Source: JBCDAP01 sp038747915 | GTDB lineage: Bacteria > Planctomycetota > Phycisphaerae > Phycisphaerales > UBA1924 | Direction: 5' to 3' | Assembly: GCA_038747915.1 (NCBI GenBank) | Contig: JBCDJJ010000061.1 | Location: 1-22,492 of the forward strand | DNA length: 22,492 bases | In this document: positions 7,114 through 13,908 of the stretch, in pieces | Position numbering within the stretch: the stretch's first letter is position 1 | Layout of the letters: each line of letters starts with the position of its first letter | The notes under the pieces: generated by a model | Databases searched by the model: none | The model's input: only the letters and a program-made list of their open reading frames with translations | Told to the model about the DNA's origin: nothing | Position numbers and translations under genes: made by a program

Positions 7114-8460
7114 ATGATGGATCTGGTGCGGTGTGGTGCGTCCGCGGTCATCGGAGCGATCGCACTGGGGCTGTCCGCGCAGCCCGTGGTGATCGATGGT
7201 CTCTTCGACGACTGGTCGGTCGTGCCGACGCTCGTCGACCCGAAGGGCGATCACCAAGGCGGCGGGTGGGACCTTGGCCGCGTGTGGACGACCACCGACG
7301 GCGTCACCGTCTCGGTGTCTTTCGAGATCGGTCGCGCGGCGAATCTGCAGTCCGGCCCCGACGCCGAGGGCGACCTGGTGCTCACAGCGGAGGTCGAGGG
7401 CGGCGAGATGGCCATCGTCGACTTCCGCGCCAGAACATGGACCATCGAGAGCGATGGCGTCGAGCGCGAGGTCGGGTGGGACCTCCTCGGCTACCGCTCG
7501 GCCCCGACGTACGCCGCCAGGCGCTTCGAGGTCTCGCTCGATCTCGCCGCGATCGGCGCGGCACCCGGCGGGGTCGTCACCATCGATTTCTCAGGCGACG
7601 ACACGCTGAGCGAGCCCATCACGATGGTCCTCGGCGAGGTGTCCGACGAGCGGGTCCCCCCCGTGTCGCTCAAGCGGCCGGAGCAGGCGGCGCTCCGCGT
7701 GGCGAGCCTCAACACGCTCCGGGGCGGTTTGGTCCACCGCGTGCGCCAGCAGCCGCTCATGCGGCTGCTCACGATGTCGGAGGCCGATGTCTTCTGTCTC
7801 CAGGAAGAGTTCGAGACACCATCGGAGGAGATCCACTCGGCGTTCGTGGGTGCCTTCGGCGATGAATCGTGGACGATCGAGAAGACCGGACGCGGCACCG
7901 CGGTCGTGACCCGCCTGCAGGCCGAGCCGATCAACCTCGGCTCGCGCGCCCCGGGCGCGGCGTTGCTCGTGACGACACGAGCGGGCGAGCGCGTCGCGGT
8001 GGTGAGCGTGCACCTCAAGTGCTGCGGGCACGCGGGGAGCGAGGAGGACACACGCCGCGTTGACCAGGTCGAGCAGATCATGAGCGAGCTGGAAGACTCG
8101 ATGGCAGCGAAGGGCATCCAGCCCGACGCGACCCTCGTGATCGGCGACTGGAACCTCGTCGGCTCGCGGCGCCCCCTCGATCTCGCGGAGGGCCACGGCA
8201 TGCGGTGGCTGCGGCCCCGTCAGATCGAGTCGCTCTCGCCGATGACGTGGGTGAACGCCGAGAGCGAGTTCCCACCCGGTCAGCTCGACCTAGCGGTGCT
8301 CGGCGGAGAGGGCTTCGACCACTCGCGCGCGCTCACCGTCGACACACGATCGATGAACGAAGAGATGCTGGGGCGCCTCGGGCTCACCCCGGAGGACAGC
8401 GCCGCGACCGACCACCTCTTGCTGATCGCCGACGTGATGGCAGAGGAGGTCCCCGAGTAG
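7114..8460 (+). CDS. Exported endonuclease/exonuclease/phosphatase family protein
   Basis: A 448-residue protein with two parts. After a signal peptide (about residues 1-22, ending Leu-Ser-Ala-Gln), residues 25-185 resemble the beta-sandwich sugar-binding modules (CBM9/DOMON-like) that open with Asp-Gly-x-Phe-Asp-Asp-Trp. Residues 193-448 form an endonuclease/exonuclease/phosphatase domain with its catalytic set intact: Asn in Ala-Ser-Leu-Asn-Thr, E231 in Leu-Gln-Glu, H300, D345 and N347 in Gly-Asp-Trp-Asn, a later Asp in Gln-Leu-Asp, and the terminal D433-H434 pair. The fold is a metal-dependent phosphodiesterase or phosphomonoesterase; the substrate is unknown and could be DNA, a lipid or a sugar phosphate. 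The gene starts seven bases after psuG and is probably co-transcribed, though the export signal argues against a direct role in cytoplasmic pseudouridine salvage. The ATG at 7117 is an alternative start. Confidence 0.85.
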   Translation: MMDLVRCGASAVIGAIALGLSAQPVVIDGLFDDWSVVPTLVDPKGDHQGGGWDLGRVWTTTDGVTVSVSFEIGRAANLQSGPDAEGDLVLTAEVEGGEMAIVDFRARTWTIESDGVEREVGWDLLGYRSAPTYAARRFEVSLDLAAIGAAPGGVVTIDFSGDDTLSEPITMVLGEVSDERVPPVSLKRPEQAALRVASLNTLRGGLVHRVRQQPLMRLLTMSEADVFCLQEEFETPSEEIHSAFVGAFGDESWTIEKTGRGTAVVTRLQAEPINLGSRAPGAALLVTTRAGERVAVVSVHLKCCGHAGSEEDTRRVDQVEQIMSELEDSMAAKGIQPDATLVIGDWNLVGSRRPLDLAEGHGMRWLRPRQIESLSPMTWVNAESEFPPGQLDLAVLGGEGFDHSRALTVDTRSMNEEMLGRLGLTPEDSAATDHLLLIADVMAEEVPE

Positions 8461-8468
8461 CCACCCAG

Positions 8469-8491
8469 GCTCACCCGGGCGCCCGGTGAGC
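8469..8491. terminator. Hairpin between convergent genes (probable bidirectional terminator)
   Basis: GCTCACC (8469-8475) pairs perfectly with GGTGAGC (8485-8491), and the nine bases between can add a GGG/CCC pairing. It fills the 36-base gap between two convergent genes. There is no T-tract on either side, so it may act by structure alone. Confidence 0.5.
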
Positions 8492-8496
8492 ACAGC

Positions 8497-9333
8497 TCAC
8501 ACACCGGCAGCGATCGACTGGGCGGGATAGGTCGAGCTCGTGCGATCGGTCTCCCACACGGTCACCCAGGCGAGTTCACCAGTACCGCCCGACGCCCGAT
8601 CGATCGCCGGCCGCAGACGCTCGTAGAACACGCGGGCGATGTTCTCGACCGAGGATGTCCGCGCACCGCCCGCGAACTCTGGTCGGTCGACATCGAGGTG
8701 CGTGTGGTCGAACGGGTCGATAATCGTCTCGTGGACGACCGCTTCGAGCGCATCGAGCGGGAAGCGCGTCTCACCCTCATCCTCGCCCGGTGTGCGCACC
8801 CAGACCGCCGGTTCGACGCGGTAGTTGTGCCCGTGCCCGCTCGGGTTGTTGCACCGACCGAAGGTGTCGCGGTTCGCCTCATCGCTCAACGACGGTGCGT
8901 GCAGGCGATGGGCAGCCGCGAAGTCGAACTGCTGTCGGATGAGCACGTGGTCTCGGTCGGTGTCGAGCATGGTCAGACGGTAGGTGGGGGTGAGCGAGAG
9001 GGTGAGCGTGTGTGCTGGGCCGCCCAGGGCCGCGATGGCCCCGCTCAGCATCGGCGCGAGCAGCGAGGCCGGGTCCATCGCCGGGGTGTCGCGGCAGGCC
9101 CGCTCGAGCGTCGGCAAGGCGCCCTCGCGGACCGCCTGGTCCATGGCCTTGATGTTGATGAGGTAGCCGGTTGTCGCGTCGGGCTTGCCCTCAGCGACCA
9201 GCGTGAGCTCGTAGTACCGCCCGAGCCCCCGCATCGCGGGCTTGCCCGCGAAGCCGTTCACGCCACGTTCTGAGTCCGGACCGTCGCTGGGGTTGATGAT
9301 GCATCGGACTGTGCGTGAAATGCGAACCGGCAT
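8497..9333 (-). CDS. 6-pyruvoyl/6-carboxytetrahydropterin synthase with tandem domains
   Basis: A 278-residue protein about twice the usual family length. The C-terminal half (136-278) is a full pterin synthase domain that converts dihydroneopterin triphosphate: zinc ligands H142, H167 and H169, catalytic C161 in Cys-Asn-Asn-Pro-Ser-Gly-His-Gly-His, the Asp-His pair at 209-210, and E261 in Trp-Glu-Thr-Asp. The Cys-Asn-Asn-Pro form resembles the PTPS (BH4) type more than short QueD. The N-terminal half (1-130) keeps a similar pattern, including a Thr-Gly-Tyr-Leu-Ile-Asn segment, but lacks the zinc histidines, so it looks like a degenerate repeat that may complete the oligomer. The frame extends to 9387; Met at 9333 is chosen because residues before it are unlike the family. 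QueD function for queuosine is possible; no other queuosine gene is nearby. Confidence 0.88.
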   Translation of the reverse strand: MPVRISRTVRCIINPSDGPDSERGVNGFAGKPAMRGLGRYYELTLVAEGKPDATTGYLINIKAMDQAVREGALPTLERACRDTPAMDPASLLAPMLSGAIAALGGPAHTLTLSLTPTYRLTMLDTDRDHVLIRQQFDFAAAHRLHAPSLSDEANRDTFGRCNNPSGHGHNYRVEPAVWVRTPGEDEGETRFPLDALEAVVHETIIDPFDHTHLDVDRPEFAGGARTSSVENIARVFYERLRPAIDRASGGTGELAWVTVWETDRTSSTYPAQSIAAGV

Positions 9334-9335
9334 GC

Positions 9336-9344
9336 TGCTATGTT
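9336..9344 (+). promoter_or_regulatory. Extended -10 promoter element for the glutathione peroxidase gene
   Basis: TGC directly followed by TATGTT forms an extended -10 (TGn plus TANNNT). It predicts a start near 9351 and a leader of about 50 bases before the ATG at 9403. Extended -10 promoters need no strong -35, and none is seen. Confidence 0.4.
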
Positions 9345-9402
9345 CGCATATGACGACCCCACGGGCGCAGGCAGATCGAGCGCACACGCGAGGAGACGAG
9401 CG

Positions 9403-10032
9403 ATGACGAAGACAACGGAATCAGTGATGTGGGCCGCGTCGGCCGCGATGGCACTGGGACTGGCCGCGTGCAACAGTGAACCATCGAGCAGCTCGCAGGC
9501 TCCATCGGATCCTGCAGACGCCAACGCGAGCACCACCACCGGAGCCACCACCGTGCTGAACCGTTCGATGGACTCGATCACCGGCGAATCCGTGGATCTG
9601 ACGCAGTACCTCGGCAACGTCGTGATGATCGTGAACACCGCGAGCAAGTGCGGGTTCACGAAGCAGTACGACGCGCTCCAGGAGCTCCACGAGACCTACG
9701 CCGACCGCGGGCTCGTGATCCTCGGCTTCCCAGCCAACGACTTTGGTGGGCAAGAGCCGGGGTCCGACGAGGAGATCGCCGAGTTCTGCCGCGTGAACTA
9801 CGGCGTGGGCTTTCCGATGTTCTCCAAGATCGCGGTCACCGGCGACGAGAAGCACCCGCTGTTCGAGCAGCTCGCGGCGCTGCCCGAGCCGATCGGCGGC
9901 GAGCCGCAGTGGAACTTCACCAAGTTCGTGCTCGACCGCTCGGGTGTGCCGGTCGCCCGGTTCCAGCCGGCAACCAGCCCCACCGCCCCGCAGGTGACCG
10001 CGCAGATCGAGACGCTCCTCGACGCGGGGTGA
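9403..10032 (+). CDS. Lipoprotein glutathione peroxidase (thioredoxin-type)
   Basis: A 209-residue thiol peroxidase that reduces hydrogen peroxide or lipid hydroperoxides. The catalytic tetrad is complete: peroxidatic C83 in Ala-Ser-Lys-Cys-Gly-Phe-Thr, Q117, W170 and N171. A second cysteine, C129 in Glu-Phe-Cys-x-x-x-Tyr-Gly, matches the resolving cysteine of non-selenium, thioredoxin-dependent members, so glutathione is probably not the true reductant. The N-terminus is a lipoprotein signal with lipobox Leu-Ala-Ala-Cys at C23. Asn follows the Cys, not Asp, so outer-membrane sorting is plausible. A Ser/Ala/Thr-rich tether covers residues 24-50. The start at 9403 is preferred over the upstream ATG at 9340 because AGGAG lies seven bases before it and the lipoprotein signal then has normal length. 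It diverges from the pterin synthase gene. Confidence 0.93.
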   Translation: MTKTTESVMWAASAAMALGLAACNSEPSSSSQAPSDPADANASTTTGATTVLNRSMDSITGESVDLTQYLGNVVMIVNTASKCGFTKQYDALQELHETYADRGLVILGFPANDFGGQEPGSDEEIAEFCRVNYGVGFPMFSKIAVTGDEKHPLFEQLAALPEPIGGEPQWNFTKFVLDRSGVPVARFQPATSPTAPQVTAQIETLLDAG

Positions 10033-10177
10033 TCGTCCGGGAAGAACCCGTGCATGCGGTTGAAGCGGCAACGTCCGGTGCCATCCGGTGTGAGCATCCG
10101 CTTACTTCAGTGAAAGCACTTCCTCACCGCTCTTGGGGATGGAATGATTCGGGCAGATCCTTTCAAAAGGGCGCCCG

Positions 10178-10378
10178 ATGCGCAGGCTTTGCTCCATAGC
10201 GATGGTCCTCACAGCGGCGGCACTAATGCCGTCCGGTGCGGTCGTCGCCTCGACGGAGTCGCGCATCGCCTTGCCACCCGAGGCGGCCGCGACGTCGCCC
10301 GAACTGTCCCGCGGGCGTGTGCTGCTCCCCCGAGCGGTGAAGCTGGTGATCAACTACCGGCAGGTGGCGACGGCGTAG
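10178..10378 (+). CDS. Small secreted protein, unknown
   Basis: A possible 66-residue protein that I do not recognise. The first 24 residues are a good signal peptide: Arg-Arg at positions 2-3, a hydrophobic Met/Val/Leu/Ala core, and Val-Val-Ala before the cut. The mature part of about 42 residues is Ala/Glu-rich, then basic, with Leu-Pro-Arg-Ala-Val-Lys-Leu-Val-Ile-Asn near the end. AAAAGGG lies six bases before the ATG and is a fair ribosome site. The last 29 bases overlap the 3' end of the convergent isomerase gene. A minus-strand frame over the same stretch has no signal peptide or ribosome site and is less likely. This call rests only on the signal peptide and ribosome site. Confidence 0.5.
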   Translation: MRRLCSIAMVLTAAALMPSGAVVASTESRIALPPEAAATSPELSRGRVLLPRAVKLVINYRQVATA

Positions 10379-11444
10379 CGTCGCCCTCATCGAGCACCCG
10401 CAGCGCGATCAGATCCTGCACATCGAGCAAGCCGACGGGGCACCGGTTCGCGTCAAGCACAGGGATCTCGTCGATCCGGCGTTCTCGGACGATTCGGACG
10501 GCCTCGCGCACGCGGTCGCCCACACCAAGGGCAGCGGGTGTCCGTGTCATCACCTCGCCGATGGGCAGCTCGAGCGATGGCCCGCCCTTGGTGGCGACGC
10601 GGGCCATGAGTCGGCGCAGGTCGCCATCGGTGAAAATGCCGGTGAGCCGGCCGTGCTCATCGACCAGCAGCGTGGCGCCCGCTGATCGCACACCGGGGGT
10701 CGAGCCCGCCACGATGACCTCGCCCACGGTGAGCCGATCCGAGAGCGGCGCGAGGTTCTCGCCCGCGCGGAAGCGCACCACCGACTCCACGGGGAGCAGT
10801 TGAGCCCCGAGTGCGCCGCCGGGGTGCCGCTGATGAAAGTCGTCGGCCGAGAACGCGCGGTGCTCGCTCGCTGCCAGGGCGAGCGCATCGCCGAGCGCCA
10901 TCATGGCCGCGGTGCTCGCGCTCGGGGCCAGGTTGTGCTGGCAGGCTTCCTCGAGTTCGCCTGTGGTCAATGCCGCGGTCGAGAGCTTCGCCAGACGTGT
11001 TCCCTCATCACGCGAGATTGAGACGAACGGCACCCCTTGAGCGCTCAGCTGACCAGCGAGTGCGATGACCTCTGCGGTCGCTCCTGAGTAGCTCAGCAGC
11101 AGGCCCACATCGCCGGGGCGGAACCGCCCGAGGTCGCCATGGGCCGCCTCCGCTGCGGAGAGAAAGTGGCTCGGCGTGCCGGTCGAGGCGAGCGTGGCGG
11201 AGAGCTTCTGCCCGACGAGCCCGCTCTTGCCCACGCCGCTCACCAGCACCGCGCCCTCGCACGACACGAAGAGTTCTACCGCGGTGTCGAAGCTCGGGCC
11301 CACCCGATCCATCGCACCAACGATGGCCTCGGCCTCGGTGCGCAGCACGCGCTCAGCGATGGCCCGGGGCGACGGCACGGCCTCACCGGTGCCGGGCTTG
11401 GGTTCGATCTTGCTGTGGGCGTGCATGGTGGCGGGGGCGGTCAC
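10350..11444 (-). CDS. kdsD: D-arabinose-5-phosphate isomerase (KpsF/GutQ family)
   Basis: A 364-residue enzyme that converts ribulose 5-phosphate to arabinose 5-phosphate, the first step to Kdo for lipopolysaccharide. The N-terminal SIS sugar-isomerase domain (about 35-215) has K73 in Gly-Val-Gly-Lys-Ser-Gly, H102 in Ala-Ala-His-Gly-Asp, E125, and H207 in His-Gln-Arg-His-Pro-Gly-Gly. These match the E. coli KdsD catalytic residues K59, H88, E111 and H193, as I recall them, at a constant offset of 14. Two CBS domains follow (about 230-290 and 296-355). The start is GTG at 11444; the extra N-terminal residues are low-complexity, and ATG at residue 7 is an alternative. There is no Shine-Dalgarno sequence, but TACAGT lies six bases upstream. 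Its presence implies a Kdo-containing outer membrane. The upstream gene ends 21 bases away. Confidence 0.95.
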   Translation of the reverse strand: MTAPATMHAHSKIEPKPGTGEAVPSPRAIAERVLRTEAEAIVGAMDRVGPSFDTAVELFVSCEGAVLVSGVGKSGLVGQKLSATLASTGTPSHFLSAAEAAHGDLGRFRPGDVGLLLSYSGATAEVIALAGQLSAQGVPFVSISRDEGTRLAKLSTAALTTGELEEACQHNLAPSASTAAMMALGDALALAASEHRAFSADDFHQRHPGGALGAQLLPVESVVRFRAGENLAPLSDRLTVGEVIVAGSTPGVRSAGATLLVDEHGRLTGIFTDGDLRRLMARVATKGGPSLELPIGEVMTRTPAALGVGDRVREAVRIVRERRIDEIPVLDANRCPVGLLDVQDLIALRVLDEGDATPSPPAGS

Positions 11445-11450
11445 AGCATC

Positions 11451-11456
11451 ACTGTA
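11451..11456 (-). promoter_or_regulatory. -10 element (TACAGT) of kdsD, predicting a leaderless mRNA
   Basis: On the minus strand TACAGT ends six bases before the GTG start at 11444, the spacing expected if RNA starts at the start codon. No Shine-Dalgarno and no clear -35 are seen. The upstream gene on the same strand ends only 21 bases away, so read-through from it is also possible. Confidence 0.4.
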
Positions 11457-11465
11457 CGCGCCGCA

Positions 11466-11996
11466 TCAGGCCGGCCCGAGGTGGTGCCGCAGTTCCCGGA
11501 GCCGCACCCGCCGCCGGGCCTCATCCGCGACGACCCGTCCCTCGGTGATCGTCGGGCGAACAAGTTCGGGCAGAGCGGGGGGGCGTGGCTCGCCGGCGCG
11601 GCGGGCAAGCGGCTGGATCGTGAGCTTGATGGGCGAGAGACGGGTGCTCGGCTCGGCGAACTCGGTGGACGCGGCCTCGCGGCGATCACCGATGAAGAAC
11701 ACCGCGTCCGCGGGGATCACCGGGAGGGCTGCTCCACCCAGGAAGACGTACTGCGACCGCGGGAAACTGACGGTGATCGCGCCATCTCGGCGGATCAGGC
11801 GGTCCGGGTCGCTCGGGTCTTCGTACAGCCGCGAGAAATCGGCATCGGCGCGGAAGGGCGACGCCAGCTCGACCCGCAGGCTCACCGCGAGTAGGTCGAG
11901 GTCTTCGACGCCCGCGTCGACCAGTTCCTGCCCGCCCGCGGGTGTCGGTGCGACGAACGCGAAGAGCAAAGCGAGATGGCGGGTACGGAGGCGCAT
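11466..11996 (-). CDS. Secreted protein of unknown function
   Basis: I do not recognise this 176-residue protein. It opens with a signal peptide: Arg-Leu-Arg-Thr-Arg then a Leu/Ala/Phe core, with likely cleavage near Gly-Gly-Gln at residues 21-23. The mature protein has beta-rich segments around a Ser-Phe-Pro-Arg-Ser-Gln-Tyr-Val-Phe-Leu-Gly-Gly stretch and a basic Arg-rich C-terminus. No catalytic motif is visible. It sits between the rrf2 regulator (74 bases upstream) and kdsD (21 bases downstream), all on the minus strand, so it is probably in one operon with kdsD. A perfect 6-base inverted repeat touches its ATG, and there is no Shine-Dalgarno sequence. A periplasmic role linked to the envelope is a guess from its neighbours. 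Confidence 0.75.
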   Translation of the reverse strand: MRLRTRHLALLFAFVAPTPAGGQELVDAGVEDLDLLAVSLRVELASPFRADADFSRLYEDPSDPDRLIRRDGAITVSFPRSQYVFLGGAALPVIPADAVFFIGDRREAASTEFAEPSTRLSPIKLTIQPLARRAGEPRPPALPELVRPTITEGRVVADEARRRVRLRELRHHLGPA

Positions 11997-12013
11997 CGAT
12001 ACGAGTTGTATCG
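11997..12013. promoter_or_regulatory. Perfect inverted repeat touching a start codon
   Basis: CGATAC (11997-12002) and GTATCG (12008-12013) form a perfect 6-base inverted repeat with a 5-base centre, directly before the ATG at 11996 on the minus strand. It could be an operator, or a small hairpin hiding the start. No protein can be assigned to it. Confidence 0.4.
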
Positions 12014-12070
12014 GCTTTCGACGCCGCGGTGGAGAGGCAGGACCGGGGAAATCGAGCTGGGCCCGTGCGC

Positions 12071-12505
12071 TCAGATGTAGTACATCGGCGCCCGGCTTCC
12101 TTGCTGCTTCTCCTCAGAAAGCTCGAGCAACTCGGTGAGGGAGAGCGAGCCGATCGCATCGCTCATGGCCGACTCGATGCGCTCGTTCACCGCGACAAGG
12201 GCGAACTGACCGTCGGTCTCGGCGACTTCAGCGGGCACATCCTGCTCCTCGTGGTCGAGGGCATCGAGCAGCTGCGCGATGGTGATCTGGTCGGCCGGTC
12301 GGGCGAGTCGGTACCCGCCGCCGGCGCCCACTTTCGACTCGAGCAGCTCGGCCGACCGCAGCGCGAGCAGGATCGACTCGAGGAACTTTGCGGGCAATTT
12401 CTCGTGCTCCGCGATCTCCCGCGACTGCAAGTACGAGGAACCGTTGCGTCGCGCGAGGCGGACTGCTGCTTGAAGCCCGTAGACGGATCGCTTGCTGAGC
12501 TTCAT
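12071..12505 (-). CDS. Rrf2-family transcriptional regulator
   Basis: A 144-residue winged-helix repressor of the Rrf2/IscR family. The N-terminal Met-Lys-Leu-Ser-Lys-Arg-Ser-Val-Tyr-Gly-Leu-x-Ala opening is typical. It is followed by the recognition helix region (Leu-Pro-Ala-Lys-Phe-Leu-Glu-x-Ile-Leu) and the wing (Lys-Val-Gly-Ala-Gly-Gly-Gly-Tyr-Arg-Leu-Ala-Arg) near residues 58-69. It contains no cysteine at all, so it cannot hold an iron-sulfur cluster in the IscR way and must sense by another route or not at all. A strong AGGAGG ribosome site sits just before the ATG. Upstream is a TACnGTA dyad that may be its own operator. It lies between the TonB-like gene and the small secreted protein, all on the same strand. 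No iron-sulfur assembly or cysteine genes are nearby. Confidence 0.93.
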   Translation of the reverse strand: MKLSKRSVYGLQAAVRLARRNGSSYLQSREIAEHEKLPAKFLESILLALRSAELLESKVGAGGGYRLARPADQITIAQLLDALDHEEQDVPAEVAETDGQFALVAVNERIESAMSDAIGSLSLTELLELSEEKQQGSRAPMYYI

Positions 12506-12540
12506 GTCGCCTCCTTGTTCGAGCGTGCGAACTCCGGTCT

Positions 12541-12559
12541 TACCGTATTTATTACTGTA
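12541..12559. promoter_or_regulatory. TACnGTA-N5-TACnGTA dyad upstream of rrf2 (candidate operator)
   Basis: TACCGTA (12541-12547) and TACTGTA (12553-12559) are separated by TTTAT. Each half is itself a palindrome around its central base, so the pair reads both as an inverted and a direct repeat with one mismatch. It lies 36-54 bases before the rrf2 ATG, in an otherwise GC-rich setting, and fits autoregulation by Rrf2. On the minus strand the halves also resemble -10 hexamers (TACGGT, TACAGT), so they may simply be promoter elements. Confidence 0.5.
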
Positions 12560-13819
12560 TCATCGGATGATTCGAAGTTCGACAGGAATCGAGGCGTTTG
12601 GTGAGGAACTTGGGAGTTCATCGATGGCAGGCCCACGAGCGCGCCATTCGCGGTGGATGGTGATGCGGTAGTCCTGATCGATGAAGGCGTCTCCACTGCT
12701 GCGCAGGATGTCGACGTGGCGCGGCCGTCCGTTGGCACCGAAGTGGATGCGGACCACGAGCTGGCGCCCGCGGTGACGGCCCGTGGCGTACGTGGTGGAG
12801 CTGTGGTGGACAGCGGTGGTTTGGATCCGCAGGCCTTGTGACTCGACCTGTTGGCCAGGCACGACCCGTGGTGCCCGCTTGCGAGCCGCGAAGGGGGTCT
12901 CGCGGTCCGAGGGCTGCGCCGGTGTGGGGGTGGGCTCGGTCTGAGGGCTACCCGGCGGGGGTGCAGCAGCGGGCGGTGTGGCGGCCGGTTGTACCGGGGC
13001 CGAGGTCTCGTTGGTCGGTGTCTGCGGCGACGACTCCGGCGAGGCTGCGGACTGGGGCGACTGGACGCCGCTCGTCGGTGGGGCGTCGGCTCGGCGCTCG
13101 GCTGCGAGGTCGCCCGCGTCGGTGAGCGATGCGACGATCTCGGTCGGATCGGGCTGCTCGCCCGGCTCCTCGGCTGATTCGTCTCGGGGCTGATCGGCGT
13201 CGGCGACCTGATCCGTGGTCTCGGTGGTCGGTGTGTCGGTGGGCTCGCGTGGGTCTTCCGGAGTCTCGGGCTGAGCATCCGACGCCTCACTCGCCGGCGA
13301 GGGTGTGGAGGCGGCGATGGCGAGCGCCTGCTCCGGTGTGACCGGCTCTTGTGGCTCGGCGTCCGACGGGTCGGGAGACGGTGGTGTCGGCTCGGCGCCA
13401 GGGCGCGGCTGCTCGCCCTCGATCACACGCTCGGCCAGCATGGGTTGGGGTGGTGTTGGCGAGCCGAGTGGTGCAGCGGCGGCGGTGAGCCCTTGCTCCT
13501 CGGCCGGGTCGCGCTCCTGCCTGGCCTGATCGACCTCGCTCGGATCGGGCGAAGCCGACTCGATGAGTTCCTCGGCACCGATCCACGACACCGTGACAAC
13601 CTTCGGCCGGTCACCGCCGAGCGGTACACGCTCCTGCGGCGGTCGAATCGGCTGGACAGCGGCGAGCGTCGCCGGCTCCCCGCCGCGTGGGAACAGGTGT
13701 TCGCGGTGCGCAACGACAAGCCCGAGCGCCAGATGCGCCACCAGGCTCACGCCGAGCCCGATGATCAGCGGCCAATCGGCACGACGCCGATCGGGCTCGG
13801 TCGTGGCCAGCGTGCTCAT
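12560..13819 (-). CDS. TonB-like energy transducer protein
   Basis: A 419-residue inner-membrane protein with TonB layout. A short cytoplasmic N-terminus precedes one transmembrane helix at about residues 16-37, which contains Ser and His (Ser-Leu-Val-Ala-His-Leu) as in TonB/TolA-type anchors. A very long Pro/Glu/Ala/Ser/Thr-rich spacer (about 45-325) can span the periplasm. A C-terminal domain (about 335-419) has the pattern Val-Val-Arg-Ile-x-Phe-x-x-Asn-Gly-Arg-Pro-x-x-Val-Asp-Ile-Leu-Arg-Ser-Ser-Gly, typical of TonB C-terminal domains. The Tyr-Pro motif of classical TonB is absent. The frame extends upstream to 13960, but the Met at 13819 is chosen: the membrane anchor then starts normally, and a TAGTAT lies eight bases before it. 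No ExbB/ExbD genes are in the window, so the coupling complex must be encoded elsewhere. rrf2 follows after 54 bases. Confidence 0.8.
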   Translation of the reverse strand: MSTLATTEPDRRRADWPLIIGLGVSLVAHLALGLVVAHREHLFPRGGEPATLAAVQPIRPPQERVPLGGDRPKVVTVSWIGAEELIESASPDPSEVDQARQERDPAEEQGLTAAAAPLGSPTPPQPMLAERVIEGEQPRPGAEPTPPSPDPSDAEPQEPVTPEQALAIAASTPSPASEASDAQPETPEDPREPTDTPTTETTDQVADADQPRDESAEEPGEQPDPTEIVASLTDAGDLAAERRADAPPTSGVQSPQSAASPESSPQTPTNETSAPVQPAATPPAAAPPPGSPQTEPTPTPAQPSDRETPFAARKRAPRVVPGQQVESQGLRIQTTAVHHSSTTYATGRHRGRQLVVRIHFGANGRPRHVDILRSSGDAFIDQDYRITIHREWRARGPAIDELPSSSPNASIPVELRIIR

Positions 13820-13827
13820 CGCACGTG

Positions 13828-13833
13828 ATACTA
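13828..13833 (-). promoter_or_regulatory. -10 element (TAGTAT) of the TonB-like gene, predicting a near-leaderless mRNA
   Basis: On the minus strand TAGTAT ends eight bases before the ATG at 13819. No Shine-Dalgarno sequence precedes this start. A clear -35 is not seen. The predicted leader would be zero to two bases. Confidence 0.45.
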
Positions 13834-13908
13834 CGCGGGCGGTTGGGTCGGTTGCGGCGGCGGATGGACGAGCTGTTCGACGCACAACTTTGATGAGACG
13901 AGGTGGCG

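Noticed and set aside
5847..7151. A 434-codon minus-strand frame across the end of the NtrC gene and psuG
   Set aside because: It is antisense to two clear genes with intact motifs and shows low-complexity His/Arg/Glu composition.
10102..10353. An 83-codon minus-strand frame opposite the small secreted protein
   Set aside because: It has no signal peptide, ribosome site or known motif; the plus-strand frame is the better candidate.
12541..12559. Rho-independent terminator for the TonB-like gene
   Set aside because: The arms are short and A/T-rich and no T-tract follows on the minus strand; an operator or promoter fits better.
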